Shown in pieces: positions 20,413 through 29,642 of a DNA stretch of 64,000 bases. The stretch lies in contig JAQGIC010000032.1 of NCBI GenBank assembly GCA_028288725.1, forward strand, positions 1-64,000, in the 5' to 3' direction. The notes beneath the pieces are model-generated. The model saw only the letters and a program-made list of their open reading frames with translations. It was not told where the DNA came from and searched no databases. This DNA is from Rhodospirillales bacterium. Its GTDB lineage: Bacteria; Pseudomonadota; Alphaproteobacteria; ATCC43930; CGMCC-115725. How positions within the stretch are numbered: the stretch's first letter is position 1; every line of letters begins with the position of its first letter. A program made the position numbers and the translations under genes.

Positions 20413-20445
20413 GACTGATTTAGTCCTGATTAACCCGCGTCTCAA
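20413..20445 (-). promoter_or_regulatory. suf operon promoter with overlapping palindromic operator
   Basis: On the minus strand TTGAGA (20445-20440) and TAAATC (20422-20417) are separated by exactly 17 nt, a good sigma-70 arrangement. A 13-bp inverted repeat, GACT-N5-AGTC (20413-20425), covers the -10 element. It lies about 20 bp before the Rrf2 ATG. Autorepression by the encoded Rrf2 protein is inferred from position; the operator sequence has not been matched to a known consensus. Confidence 0.5.
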
Positions 20446-20598
20446 CCCCACTGACGAAATAAGCCGCGCATGGCACGCATGGGACCGCGGCGGAGATTGC
20501 GCGACAGGCTCGCCGGCCCGTGGCGGCGACGCCTCGACCGCGTTATGGTGACGCGGCGCCCGCGGCCGCATCGGATTTAACTTCGAAAGAGCGGACCC

Positions 20599-21384
20599 AT
20601 GTCCCGTATGCCTATTCTCGCCGCCGCGGCAGCCCTCGCTCTCCTCACCTTCGGCCCGGTCCGGGCCGAAACCGTCAGCCAGACCATCGACGGCAAGTCG
20701 CTGTTCGTCGACGTCGCCTGCGTCGACAGGGTCGAGATCCAGCCCCAGGCCGGCCTCGCCGACAAAGTGATGGTCGAGGCCACATCGAGCGATGCCGACG
20801 ATCTCAAGGATTTCGTGTTTGCCGGCGGCCAGACCGCGTCGGTGACGCGCCCGCACCATCTCGTCTGTCTCAAGATCGCCGACGTCACCCGCAAGATCGC
20901 CGTCTCGATCAAGGTGCCGGCCGGCATGCCGATCGACATCGGGAACAGCGGATCGACCGGCTACACCATCGGTGCCGTCGGCGGCGGCCTGCATGCGCAC
21001 CTGGCCGGTTCCGGCGACATGACCGCGGCGGCGGTGGCCGATCTGGACTTGAATATCGCCGGGTCGAGCGACGTCAGGATCGGCCAATTGACCGGCGCCG
21101 CCGATATCCGCATCGCCGGCAGCGGCGACGTCAAGATCGCCTCGGCGACGATCCCGAGCCTGAAGATCGACGTGCGCGGCAGCGGCAACGTCTCGGTCGA
21201 TCAGGGCCAGATCGACATGCTCGCCGCCGCGGTCGCCGGGTCGGGCGATCTTAAAATTCACGCGACCGTCAAGGATGCCAGCCTGGCAACCGTCGGCTCG
21301 GGCGATATCGAAGTGGCGAAGGTGACCGGCAGCCTATCCAGCAGCAAGGCCGGATCCGGCTCGATCCGTGCCGGCCGAAACTGA
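20599..21384 (+). CDS. Secreted DUF2807 (GIN-domain) beta-helix protein
   Basis: This 261-residue protein starts with a clear signal peptide (PILAAAAALALLTFGPVRA, cleavage near residue 23). The mature part is a series of short strands with recurrent G-S-G-D/S/N turns (AGSGDM, AGSSDV, AGSGDV, RGSGNV, AGSGDL, VGSGDI, AGSGSI) spaced about 20 residues apart, the pattern of the putative auto-transporter adhesin head GIN domain (DUF2807). The function of these proteins is unknown; an envelope or surface location is expected. The start is preceded by GAAAGAGCGG. It lies between the suf operon and hpnA with no obvious functional link to either. Confidence 0.85.
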   Translation: MSRMPILAAAAALALLTFGPVRAETVSQTIDGKSLFVDVACVDRVEIQPQAGLADKVMVEATSSDADDLKDFVFAGGQTASVTRPHHLVCLKIADVTRKIAVSIKVPAGMPIDIGNSGSTGYTIGAVGGGLHAHLAGSGDMTAAAVADLDLNIAGSSDVRIGQLTGAADIRIAGSGDVKIASATIPSLKIDVRGSGNVSVDQGQIDMLAAAVAGSGDLKIHATVKDASLATVGSGDIEVAKVTGSLSSSKAGSGSIRAGRN

Positions 21385-21607
21385 CCCGGGAGAGCCGATC
21401 CAAACCGGGCCTTCATCCGCGCCACAGACGGTAAGCGGCCTCAGAGGCAGAACATTGCCAGGCGAATTGCTGATCGACGGCGAGCCGGGCATGGGCGAGG
21501 CCGGCTCATTTGCGTCATCCGTTTCTACGGCGCTTACCCCCTACCCCTTCGGCCGACATCGCGCTAAGCAGACGGCGCGATCGTTTCTGCCAGAGGATCC
21601 CACCCGC

Positions 21608-22600
21608 ATGATCTGTCTCGTCACCGGTGCCACCGGCTTTGTCGGTTCGGCCGTCGCGCGCAAGCTGATCGCGGCCGGTCATGAGGTCCGCGTGCTCGTG
21701 CGCGCCGGCAGCGACCGGCGCAATCTGGCCGGGCTCGATGCCGCCCCGGTCATCGGCAGCCTGGACGACCACGCCTCGCTCGGTCCCGCGGTAAAGGGGT
21801 GCGAGGCGCTGTTCCATGTCGCCGCCGACTATCGCCTGTGGGTGCCCGAGCCGGACCGGATGTATCGCACCAACGTGGACGGCACGGTGGCGCTGATGGA
21901 AGCGGCGCTGGCCGCCGGCGTCAGCCGCATCGTCCATACCTCGAGCGTCGCGACGCTGGGCCTGCTGCCGGACGGCAGCGACGCGGACGAGGCGACGCCG
22001 GTGACGCTCGCCCAGATGGTCGGCCCCTATAAGCGCTCGAAATACCTGAGCGAGGAAGCGGTGCAGCGCCTGGTGCGCGAGCGGCAGCTGCCGGCCGTGA
22101 TCGTCAATCCCTCGACCCCCGTCGGTCCGCGCGACGTGAAGCCGACGCCGACCGGCCGCATGATCGTCGAGGCCGCGTCGGGCAAAATGCCCGCCTTCGT
22201 CGATACCGGCCTCAACTTCGCCCATGTCGACGATGTCGCCGACGGCCACCTGCTGGCCTTCGCCAAGGGCACGGTCGGCGAGCGCTATATCCTGGGCGGC
22301 GAGAACCTGACGCTGCGCGCGCTCCTGGCCATGATCGCCGGCATGACCGACCGCAAGCCGCCGACGATCAGCCTGCCGATCGATCTGCTGATGCCCTTGG
22401 CCTATGGCGCCGAACTCTACGCCCGCGTCACCGGCAAGGAGCCGTTCGTAACGCGCGACGGTCTGACGCTCGCCCGCAAGAAGATGTTCTTCACCATTGC
22501 CAAGGCACGGCGCGATCTGAGCTACGCCCCGCGGCCGGCCGAGGACGGCATCCGCGACGCGATCGGGTGGTTCCGAGCGAACGGCTATATTGCGGGCTGA
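21608..22600 (+). CDS. hpnA: HpnA, hopanoid-associated NAD-dependent epimerase/dehydratase
   Basis: This 330-residue extended SDR has the Rossmann motif TGATGFVGSAVAR at residues 6-18, the strand-4 segment RIVHTSSVATLG and the catalytic Tyr-x3-Lys in GPYKRSKYLSEEA. The overall reading, including FHVAADYRLWVPEPDRMYR, matches HpnA of hopanoid clusters, thought to act on the sugar or side chain of hopanoids although its reaction is not settled. The start at MICLVTGATG has AGAGGAT upstream; the frame is open for 80 more codons without similarity. It is first gene of hpnA-C-D-E-shc-G. Confidence 0.93.
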   Translation: MICLVTGATGFVGSAVARKLIAAGHEVRVLVRAGSDRRNLAGLDAAPVIGSLDDHASLGPAVKGCEALFHVAADYRLWVPEPDRMYRTNVDGTVALMEAALAAGVSRIVHTSSVATLGLLPDGSDADEATPVTLAQMVGPYKRSKYLSEEAVQRLVRERQLPAVIVNPSTPVGPRDVKPTPTGRMIVEAASGKMPAFVDTGLNFAHVDDVADGHLLAFAKGTVGERYILGGENLTLRALLAMIAGMTDRKPPTISLPIDLLMPLAYGAELYARVTGKEPFVTRDGLTLARKKMFFTIAKARRDLSYAPRPAEDGIRDAIGWFRANGYIAG

Positions 22601-22642
22601 CGGGCTTGCCCTCCCGGCCCCTATGAGGCATTGAGTGCGCCA

Positions 22643-23563
22643 ATGAGCGAATCTCTTGAGAGCGCGCCCGCCCCCGGCACCCTCGAAACGCCCTCGGGCA
22701 AGACGGCGGCGGATGAGAATTTTCCGGTCGGCTCCTGGCTGATCCGCCCGGACCTGCGGCGCCATGTCCATACCTTCTATAATTTCGCCCGGGCCGGCGA
22801 CGATATCGCCGACAATCCGGACCTGACATCCGACGACAAGGTCGCGCGCCTGGCCCGCATGGCCGAGATCATTCAGGGCCGGGGCGATCGGACGACCGAG
22901 GCGGCGGAGTCGCTGGCCTGCGTGCGGATGCGCGAAAGCCTGGCCGAAACCGGCGTCACGCCGCAGCACAGCCTGGACCTGCTGAAGGCCTTCACCCAGG
23001 ACGCCAACAAGACGCGCTATCGCGATTGGGACGATCTCTTGGGCTATTGCTTCCTGTCCGCGGCACCGGTCGGCCGGCAGCTGCTCGATTTGCATGGCGA
23101 GGGCTCGCTCTGCCGGCCCGGCGCCGACGCGCTGTGCAACGCGCTCCAGGTCATCAACCATCTGCAGGATTGCGCCGACGATTATCGCGCGCTCGACCGG
23201 GTCTATCTGCCGACCGGTTTGATGGAGCAGGAAGGCGCCACGATCGGCGATCTGTCGCGGCCGGCCCTGACCCCGGCGCTGCGCCGCGTGCTCGACCGGA
23301 CCATCGCCCCGCTCGAAGGGCTGCTGGCGCATTGCGCCGATCTGGTGACCCAGGTCGACGACGTCCGCATCGCGCTCGAATGCCAGGTCATCCGCACGCT
23401 CGCGGTTCGGCTGACCAAACGGCTGAAGGCCGAAGACCCGATCGCGACGCGCGTCGCCCTGTCGAAACCGGTGATGGGCGGCCTGACCCTGGGCGCACTC
23501 GCGACCGGGATCCTGCGGCGCCGCTTCCGCCCCGCCCCTCGCCCCGCAGCCCAGCACCCATGA
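22643..23563 (+). CDS. hpnC: HpnC, hydroxysqualene synthase
   Basis: This 306-residue protein belongs to the squalene/phytoene synthase fold. The first Asp-rich motif is FARAGDDIADNPD, the second NHLQDCADDYRALDRVYLP. HpnC converts presqualene diphosphate made by HpnD to hydroxysqualene. The ENFPVGSWLI start is typical. A TTG start 4 codons upstream (22631) is possible but has no properly spaced ribosome site. The stop overlaps the hpnD ATG (ATGA). Confidence 0.94.
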   Translation: MSESLESAPAPGTLETPSGKTAADENFPVGSWLIRPDLRRHVHTFYNFARAGDDIADNPDLTSDDKVARLARMAEIIQGRGDRTTEAAESLACVRMRESLAETGVTPQHSLDLLKAFTQDANKTRYRDWDDLLGYCFLSAAPVGRQLLDLHGEGSLCRPGADALCNALQVINHLQDCADDYRALDRVYLPTGLMEQEGATIGDLSRPALTPALRRVLDRTIAPLEGLLAHCADLVTQVDDVRIALECQVIRTLAVRLTKRLKAEDPIATRVALSKPVMGGLTLGALATGILRRRFRPAPRPAAQHP

Positions 23564-24432
23564 GCATGAGCGCCCCCTTAGAGACCACAGACGCCTCGGC
23601 CGATCTGACCGAGGTCACGCGCCAGGTCGGCCAGGCCAAGAGTTCGTTCTACACGGCGATGCGCCTGCTGCCCGAGGATCGGCGCAACGCCATGTACGTG
23701 ATCTACGCGTTCTGCCGCGAGGTCGACGACATCGCCGACGAGCCGGCCCCCCAGGACGAAAAGCAGCGGGGCCTCGCCACCTGGCGCGCCGAGATCGAGG
23801 CGATCTACGCCGGCCGCCCCGCCAGCCTGCTGGTTGCCCGCGCGCTGGTCGGTCCGGTCCGGCAATTCGATCTGCAGAAGGCCGATTTCCACGCCGTGAT
23901 CGACGGCATGGCGATGGATGCGGAGCGCGACATAGTGGCGCCGGACGCCGCCGAGCTCGACCTCTATTGCGACCGGGTCGCGAGTGCCGTCGGCCGCCTG
24001 TCGGTCCGCGTCTTCGGCACCTGGGCCCCCAAGGCCGACGAGGTCGCGGAGCATCTGGGCCGCGCATTGCAACTGACCAACATCCTGCGCGACATCGACG
24101 AGGATGCCGAACGCGGGCGGCTGTACCTGCCGCGCGAGACGCTGGAGCACCACGGCATCGCGACCCGCGATCCGATGGCCGTGATCGCCCATCCGGCGAT
24201 CGATGCGGTCTGCACCGAGCTTGCAGCCGAGGCCCATCGCCGGTTCGAGCTGGCCGATGCCGCGATGGCCGGATGCGCCAAAAACGCCATGCGTCCGGCG
24301 CGGATGATGAGCGGCGTCTACGGCGCGATCCTGAAACGCCTGATCCGGCGCGGTTGGACGGCACCCAGGGCGACGGTCAAGGTGCCGAAGCTGGTCAAAC
24401 TCTGGATCGCGCTGACCCGCGGCCTGCTCTGA
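23560..24432 (+). CDS. hpnD: HpnD, presqualene diphosphate synthase
   Basis: This 290-residue squalene/phytoene-synthase family enzyme condenses two farnesyl diphosphates to presqualene diphosphate. It has SSFYTAMRLLPEDRRNAMY, the first Asp motif FCREVDDIADEP, and the second motif QLTNILRDIDEDAERGRLYL with the LPRE diagnostic of this branch. Translation is coupled to hpnC by a 4-bp overlap; a second ATG two codons on is equally possible. Soluble or membrane-associated, working between HpnC and HpnE. Confidence 0.95.
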   Translation: MSMSAPLETTDASADLTEVTRQVGQAKSSFYTAMRLLPEDRRNAMYVIYAFCREVDDIADEPAPQDEKQRGLATWRAEIEAIYAGRPASLLVARALVGPVRQFDLQKADFHAVIDGMAMDAERDIVAPDAAELDLYCDRVASAVGRLSVRVFGTWAPKADEVAEHLGRALQLTNILRDIDEDAERGRLYLPRETLEHHGIATRDPMAVIAHPAIDAVCTELAAEAHRRFELADAAMAGCAKNAMRPARMMSGVYGAILKRLIRRGWTAPRATVKVPKLVKLWIALTRGLL

Positions 24433-24449
24433 TCCCCAGCCATCGAACA

Positions 24450-25703
24450 ATGCAATCCATCACCCATGTCATCGGCGCCGGCCTCGCCGGGCTGAGCGCC
24501 GCCCTCCGCCTGACCCAGGCCGGTCATCGCGTCGTGATCTACGAGGCGGGACCGCAGGCCGGCGGACGCTGCCGATCCTATTTCGACGAACCGCTCGGCT
24601 GCCGCATCGACAATGGCAATCATCTGCTGATGAGCGGCAACGACGCGGCCCTGTCGTATCTGAAGCTGATCGGCGCCGAGGCTACGCTCGAAGGCCCGGC
24701 CGACGCGCGCTATCCGTTCATCGACCTTGAGACCGGCGAACGCTGGTCGCTCGCTCCCAATCGCGGCAAGCTGCCCTGGTGGGTGCTGGTGCCGGGCCGG
24801 CGCGTGCCGGGCAGCCGGGCGCGGGACTACCTGGGCGGCTTGCGCTTCCGCGCCTGCGGGCCCGACGCGACCGTCGCAGATCTGGTCGGCGACGACAGGC
24901 GCCTCTATCGCCGCTTCTGGGAACCGCTCGCGGTCGCGGCGCTCAATACCGAGGCCAAGACCGCCGCCGCCCATCTGCTCTGGCCGGTGCTGCAGGAGAC
25001 GTTCGGCCGCGGTGCCGAATTTTCGCGGCCGCTGGTCGCCCGCGACGGTCTGTCGGAAAGCTTCGTCGATCCGGCGCTGGCGTGGCTCGCCCAGCGCGGC
25101 GGCACGCTGCGCCTGTCGACCAGGGTCCGCAAGATCGGCTTTCACGGCAATCGCGCCGTCTCGCTCGATCTGGGCGGCGAATTCGTCGGATTGGACCAGG
25201 GCGATAACCTCGTTCTCGCCGTGCCGCCGGCGATCGCCACCACGCTGGTGCCGCATCTGGTGGCGCCGACCGAATACCGCCCGATCGTGAATGCGCATTT
25301 CCGCCTGGAGGCGCGCGACTCGGTCGCCGGCATCCAGATCCTGGGCGTGATCGGCGGCACCGCCGAATGGATCTTCCGGCGCGGCACGCTCGCCTCGGTC
25401 ACGATCAGCGCCGCCAATCATGTCGTCGACGAAGAGGCCGAGGCTCTGGCGCCGCGCATCTGGCGGGATGTGGCGGCCGGGCTGGGTTTGGGCGATCGTC
25501 CCCTGCCCGCCTGGCGCATCGTCAAGGAGAAGCGCGCGACCTTTGCCGAGACCCCGGAACAGGTCAAGCGGCGGCCGGAATCGAAGACTTTCTGGCGCAA
25601 TCTGGCACTGGCGGGCGACTGGACCGATACCGGATTGCCGGCCACCATCGAAGGCGCCATCCGTTCCGGCGTTAAGGCCGCCGAATTGTTGAAAAACGCT
25701 TGA
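24450..25703 (+). CDS. hpnE: HpnE, hydroxysqualene dehydroxylase
   Basis: This 417-residue FAD-dependent amine-oxidase/phytoene-desaturase-like enzyme starts with the dinucleotide motif HVIGAGLAGLSAALRLTQAG and the following acidic strand IYEAGPQAGGRCRS. The C-terminus holds the second FAD segment LALAGDWTDTGLPATIEGAI. HpnE removes the hydroxyl of hydroxysqualene to give squalene, completing the HpnC-D-E route that replaces a single squalene synthase. The ATG is 17 bp after hpnD. Normal length. Confidence 0.94.
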   Translation: MQSITHVIGAGLAGLSAALRLTQAGHRVVIYEAGPQAGGRCRSYFDEPLGCRIDNGNHLLMSGNDAALSYLKLIGAEATLEGPADARYPFIDLETGERWSLAPNRGKLPWWVLVPGRRVPGSRARDYLGGLRFRACGPDATVADLVGDDRRLYRRFWEPLAVAALNTEAKTAAAHLLWPVLQETFGRGAEFSRPLVARDGLSESFVDPALAWLAQRGGTLRLSTRVRKIGFHGNRAVSLDLGGEFVGLDQGDNLVLAVPPAIATTLVPHLVAPTEYRPIVNAHFRLEARDSVAGIQILGVIGGTAEWIFRRGTLASVTISAANHVVDEEAEALAPRIWRDVAAGLGLGDRPLPAWRIVKEKRATFAETPEQVKRRPESKTFWRNLALAGDWTDTGLPATIEGAIRSGVKAAELLKNA

Positions 25704-25727
25704 ATTTCTCGGTGAGGAACATCAGTT

Positions 25728-25761
25728 GAGCCCACGCGTTACAGCCATTACGCGTTGGCTC
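25728..25761. repeat. Inverted repeat in the hpnE-shc gap
   Basis: The arms GAGCC-C-ACGCGT (728-739) and ACGCGT-T-GGCTC (750-761) pair over 11 of 12 positions around a 10-nt loop. No T-run follows on the plus strand, so it is a weak terminator candidate; it could be an mRNA-stability or protein-binding element. The rest of the 131-bp gap holds an unconvincing -35/-10 (TTGCAG then TAGAGA, 16 nt apart) that might start shc separately. Confidence 0.4.
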
Positions 25762-25834
25762 TTGAGCTTGTCGCCATTTTTGACCAAGCTTCGTTGCAGT
25801 AGCGAAGTAACTTGTTAGAGATAACCACGCTGAG

Positions 25835-27817
25835 ATGAACGACACCGCAGACACGCTCCGAGCCGCCCCGCTGGCCGAGCCTTCGATCGCCGCGCTGGAT
25901 GCGGCCATTGAGAGCGCGACCGAAGCGCTCGTCTCGCGTCAGAACGGCGACGGGCATTGGGTCTTCGCGCTCGAAGCGGACGTGACGATTCCTGCCGAAT
26001 ATATCCTGTTGATGCATTACCTGGACGAGATCGACCGGGGGCTCCAGGAATCGATCGCGCGCTATATCCGCAAGACGCAAGGCGCCGATGGCGGCTGGCC
26101 GCTGTTCCATGCCGGTCCGTTCGACATCAGCGCCACGGTGAAGGCCTATTACGCGCTCAAGCTGGCCGGCGACGCGACCGATGCGCCGCACATGGTCCGC
26201 GCGCGCCGGACCATCCTCAGCGCCGGCGGCGCCGCCCGCTGCAACGTGTTCACCCGTATCGCGCTGGCGCTGTTCGCCCAGGTGCCATGGCGTGCCGTGC
26301 CGGTGATGCCGGTCGAGATCATGAACCTGCCCAAGTGGTTTCCCTTCCACTTGAACAAGGTCAGCTATTGGTCGCGCACGGTGATCGTGCCGCTCTTGAT
26401 CCTGATGACCCTGAAGCCGCAGGCCAAGAACCCGAACAAGGTCGACGTCACCGAACTGTTCGTGACGCCGCCGTTCGAAGAGACGCGTTATCTGCATTCG
26501 CCGACCCGGAATTTCTGGGCGACCGCCTTCCGCTGGGTCGACCATGTCGTGCGCTTCGCCGAACCGTCCTTTCCGAAGAAGGGCCGGCAGAAGGCGATCG
26601 AGCGCGCGATGGCCTTCACCGAGGAGCGGCTCAATGGCGAAGACGGCCTGGGCGCCATCTTCCCGGCGATGGCCAACGCGGTGATGGCGATGGAGCTGAT
26701 GGGTTTCGCCAAGGACGATCCGCGCCTGGTTACGGCCAAGCTGGCACTGCGCAAACTGATCATCACCGACGCCGACGGCGATTCCATGGTGCAGCCCTGC
26801 GTCTCGCCGGTCTGGGACACGGGCCTCGCCGGTCATGCCATGCTGGAAGTGGGCGACGTGCGCAACGACGGCAAGGCCGCCGCCGCCGGCAAGCAGGCCG
26901 CCGCGGCCGCGTCCGACTGGCTCGCGTCCAAGCAGATCCTGGATGTGGTCGGCGACTACGATGAATCCGCGCCCGGCGTGCGGCCGGGCGGCTGGGCGTT
27001 CCAATATGCCAATGCGCATTACCCCGACGTCGACGATACGGCGGCGGTCGTCATGGCGATCGATCGCGCCGGCGATCCGAAGCACCGCGAGAATATCGAG
27101 CGCGCGGTCGAATGGGTCATCGGCATGCAGTCGAAGAACGGCGGCTGGGGCGCGTTCGATGCCGACAACGAGCATTACTATCTGAACTACATCCCGTTCG
27201 CCGACCATGGCGCCCTGCTGGATCCGCCGACCGCCGACGTCAGCGCGCGCTGCGTGTCGATGCTGGCGCAGCTGGGATACAAGCGCGGCACGCCGGTGAT
27301 CGACAAGGGCATCGCCTATCTGTGGCGCGAGCAGGAGCCGGACGGTTCCTGGTACGGCCGCTGGGGCACCAACTACATCTACGGCACCTGGTCCGTGCTG
27401 TGCGCGCTGAACGCCGCCGGCGAGGATCTGACCTCGCCGGGCATGCAGAAGGCGGTGGACTACCTCGTCTCGATGCAGAATGCCGATGGCGGCTGGGGCG
27501 AGGACGGCATCAGCTATTACGACGGCCATCATGGCGAGGGCAACGGCTCGACCGCGTCCCAGACCGCCTGGGCCGTGCTGGGCCTGATGGCGGCTGGTGC
27601 TGTCGATCATCCCTCCGTCCAGCGCGGCATCGACTATCTGATGCGCACCCGGCCTGAGAATGGTCTATGGCACGAAGATACCTACACGGCCGTGGGCTTT
27701 CCGCGCGTGTTCTACCTGCGCTACCACGGCTATCGCGCCTATTTCCCGCTGATGGCGCTGGCGCGCTTCCGCAACCTGAAGACCGGCAATTCCAAGCTCG
27801 TCATGCACGGCATGTGA
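25835..27817 (+). CDS. shc: Squalene-hopene cyclase
   Basis: This 660-residue monotopic membrane enzyme cyclises squalene to hopene/hopanol. The catalytic acid motif is DVDDTA at residues 398-403 (Asp400 protonates the terminal double bond in this family). Several QW repeats are visible, for example RQNGDGHWVF, QGADGGWPLF, QSKNGGWGAFD, QEPDGSWYGRWG and QNADGGWGE. The conserved WGTNYIYGTW sits between the last two. It follows hpnE by 131 bp and overlaps hpnG. Length is standard. Confidence 0.97.
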   Translation: MNDTADTLRAAPLAEPSIAALDAAIESATEALVSRQNGDGHWVFALEADVTIPAEYILLMHYLDEIDRGLQESIARYIRKTQGADGGWPLFHAGPFDISATVKAYYALKLAGDATDAPHMVRARRTILSAGGAARCNVFTRIALALFAQVPWRAVPVMPVEIMNLPKWFPFHLNKVSYWSRTVIVPLLILMTLKPQAKNPNKVDVTELFVTPPFEETRYLHSPTRNFWATAFRWVDHVVRFAEPSFPKKGRQKAIERAMAFTEERLNGEDGLGAIFPAMANAVMAMELMGFAKDDPRLVTAKLALRKLIITDADGDSMVQPCVSPVWDTGLAGHAMLEVGDVRNDGKAAAAGKQAAAAASDWLASKQILDVVGDYDESAPGVRPGGWAFQYANAHYPDVDDTAAVVMAIDRAGDPKHRENIERAVEWVIGMQSKNGGWGAFDADNEHYYLNYIPFADHGALLDPPTADVSARCVSMLAQLGYKRGTPVIDKGIAYLWREQEPDGSWYGRWGTNYIYGTWSVLCALNAAGEDLTSPGMQKAVDYLVSMQNADGGWGEDGISYYDGHHGEGNGSTASQTAWAVLGLMAAGAVDHPSVQRGIDYLMRTRPENGLWHEDTYTAVGFPRVFYLRYHGYRAYFPLMALARFRNLKTGNSKLVMHGM

Positions 27818-28497
27818 ACCTTGTGACCGTCCACCTCGGCATTCTGGCGGGCCTCCAATCGGAGGCCCGTTGTCTTTCAGGCTCGGGCTACAAGGTGGCG
27901 CTCAGCGGCGCCCGGCTCGACGGTGCCCGGCGCGCGGCAGGGGAACTGGTCGCCGGCGGCGCCACCCATCTCCTGAGCTTCGGCCTGGCCGGCGGCCTCG
28001 ACCCCGCCTTGGCCCCCGGCACCCTGCTGCTGCCGGCCCGCCTGCTGATGCCCGACGGCAGCGCGGTTCCCGTCGATGCGGCCTGGCACGCGCGAGCGCT
28101 CACCCTGCTCGGCCCCCAGCGGCCGGTCACCACCGCCATGGTCGGGACCGACACGGCGATCGCGACGGCGGCGGCCAAGGCGGCCCTGTTCGCCCGGACC
28201 GGCGCGAGTGCCGTCGATATGGAAAGCCATGTCCTGGCGCAGGCGGCCCCGAACCTGCCGCTGCTGATCCTGCGCGTGGTCGCCGATGGCGCCGGCGACG
28301 CGCTGCCGCCGGCGGCGCTGGTCGGCATCAAGCCGGACGGCTCGACCGATCTCATGGGCGTCCTGGGCTCGGTCCTGCGCCGGCCGGGCCAGATCCCGGC
28401 GCTGCTGCGGCTCGGCCAGGCCGCGGCCAAGGCGGCGGCGACACTGCGCGCCGCCGCCGGCCCGGCGCTCAGCTCAGCGGCAGAAGGATCTCCGTGA
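27814..28497 (+). CDS. hpnG: HpnG, hopanoid nucleoside phosphorylase
   Basis: This 227-residue protein is in the purine/uridine phosphorylase superfamily (LLSFGLAGGLDPALAPGTLL; the conserved Met-Glu in AVDMESHVLAQAA). HpnG cleaves adenine from adenosylhopane to give ribosylhopane. The chosen GTG overlaps the shc stop (GTGA); a second GTG is 3 codons later. Coupling and the ILAGLQSEARCL start support it. The adenosylhopane synthase HpnH is not in this window. The final part is Ala-rich. A converging reading frame overlaps its last ~30 bases. Confidence 0.92.
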   Translation: MNLVTVHLGILAGLQSEARCLSGSGYKVALSGARLDGARRAAGELVAGGATHLLSFGLAGGLDPALAPGTLLLPARLLMPDGSAVPVDAAWHARALTLLGPQRPVTTAMVGTDTAIATAAAKAALFARTGASAVDMESHVLAQAAPNLPLLILRVVADGAGDALPPAALVGIKPDGSTDLMGVLGSVLRRPGQIPALLRLGQAAAKAAATLRAAAGPALSSAAEGSP

Positions 28498-28573
28498 TCG
28501 CTTCGCTTTCCGGCACGTCCGGGAAGAACTTCACCCGCTGAGCCGGGCGTGACAGGTCTTGGCCGCGGCTGGG
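28469..28573 (-). pseudogene. Possible C-terminal gene remnant overlapping the hpnG 3' end
   Basis: The minus strand between an upstream TGA (near 28574) and a TGA at 28471-28469 is open for 34 codons and ends RVKFFPDVPESEAITEILL-PLS. The mix of hydrophobic and acidic residues and the low Arg/Ala content look like real protein, unlike most shadow frames here. There is no ATG, and no family could be named. It may be the tail of a gene truncated when the hpn block formed, or chance. Confidence 0.25.
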
Positions 28574-28651
28574 TCACCGGGTCTCTCCTTGGCGATCCAA
28601 GGTTTAGGCCCGGGTGGCCGGCCGCGCCTGATCGATCTTGCTCAAAAGAAT

Positions 28652-28680
28652 ACGGGCGCTGCCACCGGCAGCGCCCGTTT
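28652..28680. terminator. Bidirectional terminator between hpnG and ispH
   Basis: A perfect 12-bp stem (28652-28663 with 28667-28678) encloses a 3-nt loop. On the plus strand it is followed by TTTA, and on the minus strand by ATTCTTTTG. It lies between the convergent ends of the hpnA-G operon and ispH, so it probably stops transcription from both sides. Confidence 0.75.
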
Positions 28681-28703
28681 ATCGCAGCGATGGTCGCTAA
28701 CGT

Positions 28704-29642
28704 TTAGGAAGCGGCCGCCATGTCGGCCAATTCCGGCGGCATCTTGAACCGGACATTCTCTTCGACGCCGGCCAGCAGCTCGACCTCGGTCGCGCCCAGT
28801 TCCTTCAGGCGGTCGACCACTTCCGTGACCAGCACTTCCGGCGCCGAGGCCCCGGCGGTGACGCCGACGGCCTTGACGCCCTTCAGCCAGGCCGGATCGA
28901 GCGACGAGGCATCCGCAATCAGATAGCCGCGGATGCCCATCTCGCCGGCCAGCTCGCGCAGGCGGTTGGAGTTGGAGCTGTTGTGCGCGCCGACCACCAG
29001 GATGACGTCGACCAGATTGGCCAGCTCGCGCACGGCGCGCTGCCGATTCTGCGTCGCGTAGCAGATGTCCTTGGTGCTGGGGCCGATGATATCCGGAAAC
29101 CGCTCCGTCAGCGCATCGATGACGCTCTTGGTATCGTCGACGCTGAGCGTGGTCTGGGTGACGTAGGACAGGCGATGCGGGTCGGACACCTCCAAGCCGG
29201 CGACATCCTGCGGAGTCGCGACCAGATGCACCTTGCCGGTGACCCGGCCCATCGTGCCCTCGACTTCCGGATGACCGTCGTGGCCGATCAGGATGACGTC
29301 GCGGCCGCCGTCGGCATAGCGCTGCGCCTCGGCATGGACCTTGGACACCAGCGGGCAGGTCGCGTCGATCACCGGCAGCGAGCGGAGCGCCGCCGCGTCT
29401 TCGACCTTCTGCGACACGCCATGGGCACTGAACACGGTGATGCCGCCCGGCGGAATCTCGTCCAGCTCTTCCACGAACACGGCGCCCTTGGCGCGCAGGC
29501 TGTCGACGACATATTTGTTATGCACGATCTCGTGGCGGACATAGACCGGCGCGCCGTACTTTTCGAGTGCGCGCTCGACGATCTCGATCGCCCGCTCCAC
29601 GCCGGCGCAGAAGCCGCGCGGCTTCGCCAAAATCACTTTCAT
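28704..29642 (-). CDS. ispH: IspH, HMBPP reductase
   Basis: This 312-residue [4Fe-4S] enzyme makes IPP and DMAPP from HMBPP, the last MEP-pathway step. Cluster ligands are Cys12 (PRGFCAGV), Cys96 (DATCPLVSK) and Cys194 (DICYATQ). Substrate residues His41 ([10 protein letters not shown]), His74 (FSAHGVS), His124 and Glu126 ([11 protein letters not shown]) are all present. Length and start agree with E. coli IspH numbering. It is placed between the hpn genes and dxs, on the opposite strand to both, which gathers isoprenoid supply beside hopanoid synthesis. Confidence 0.97.
   Translation of the reverse strand: MKVILAKPRGFCAGVERAIEIVERALEKYGAPVYVRHEIVHNKYVVDSLRAKGAVFVEELDEIPPGGITVFSAHGVSQKVEDAAALRSLPVIDATCPLVSKVHAEAQRYADGGRDVILIGHDGHPEVEGTMGRVTGKVHLVATPQDVAGLEVSDPHRLSYVTQTTLSVDDTKSVIDALTERFPDIIGPSTKDICYATQNRQRAVRELANLVDVILVVGAHNSSNSNRLRELAGEMGIRGYLIADASSLDPAWLKGVKAVGVTAGASAPEVLVTEVVDRLKELGATEVELLAGVEENVRFKMPPELADMAAAS

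Noticed and set aside
21368-21607. 80-codon N-terminal extension of hpnA
   Set aside because: It has no family similarity; HpnA proteins begin at the Rossmann strand, and AGAGGAT precedes the ATG at 21608.
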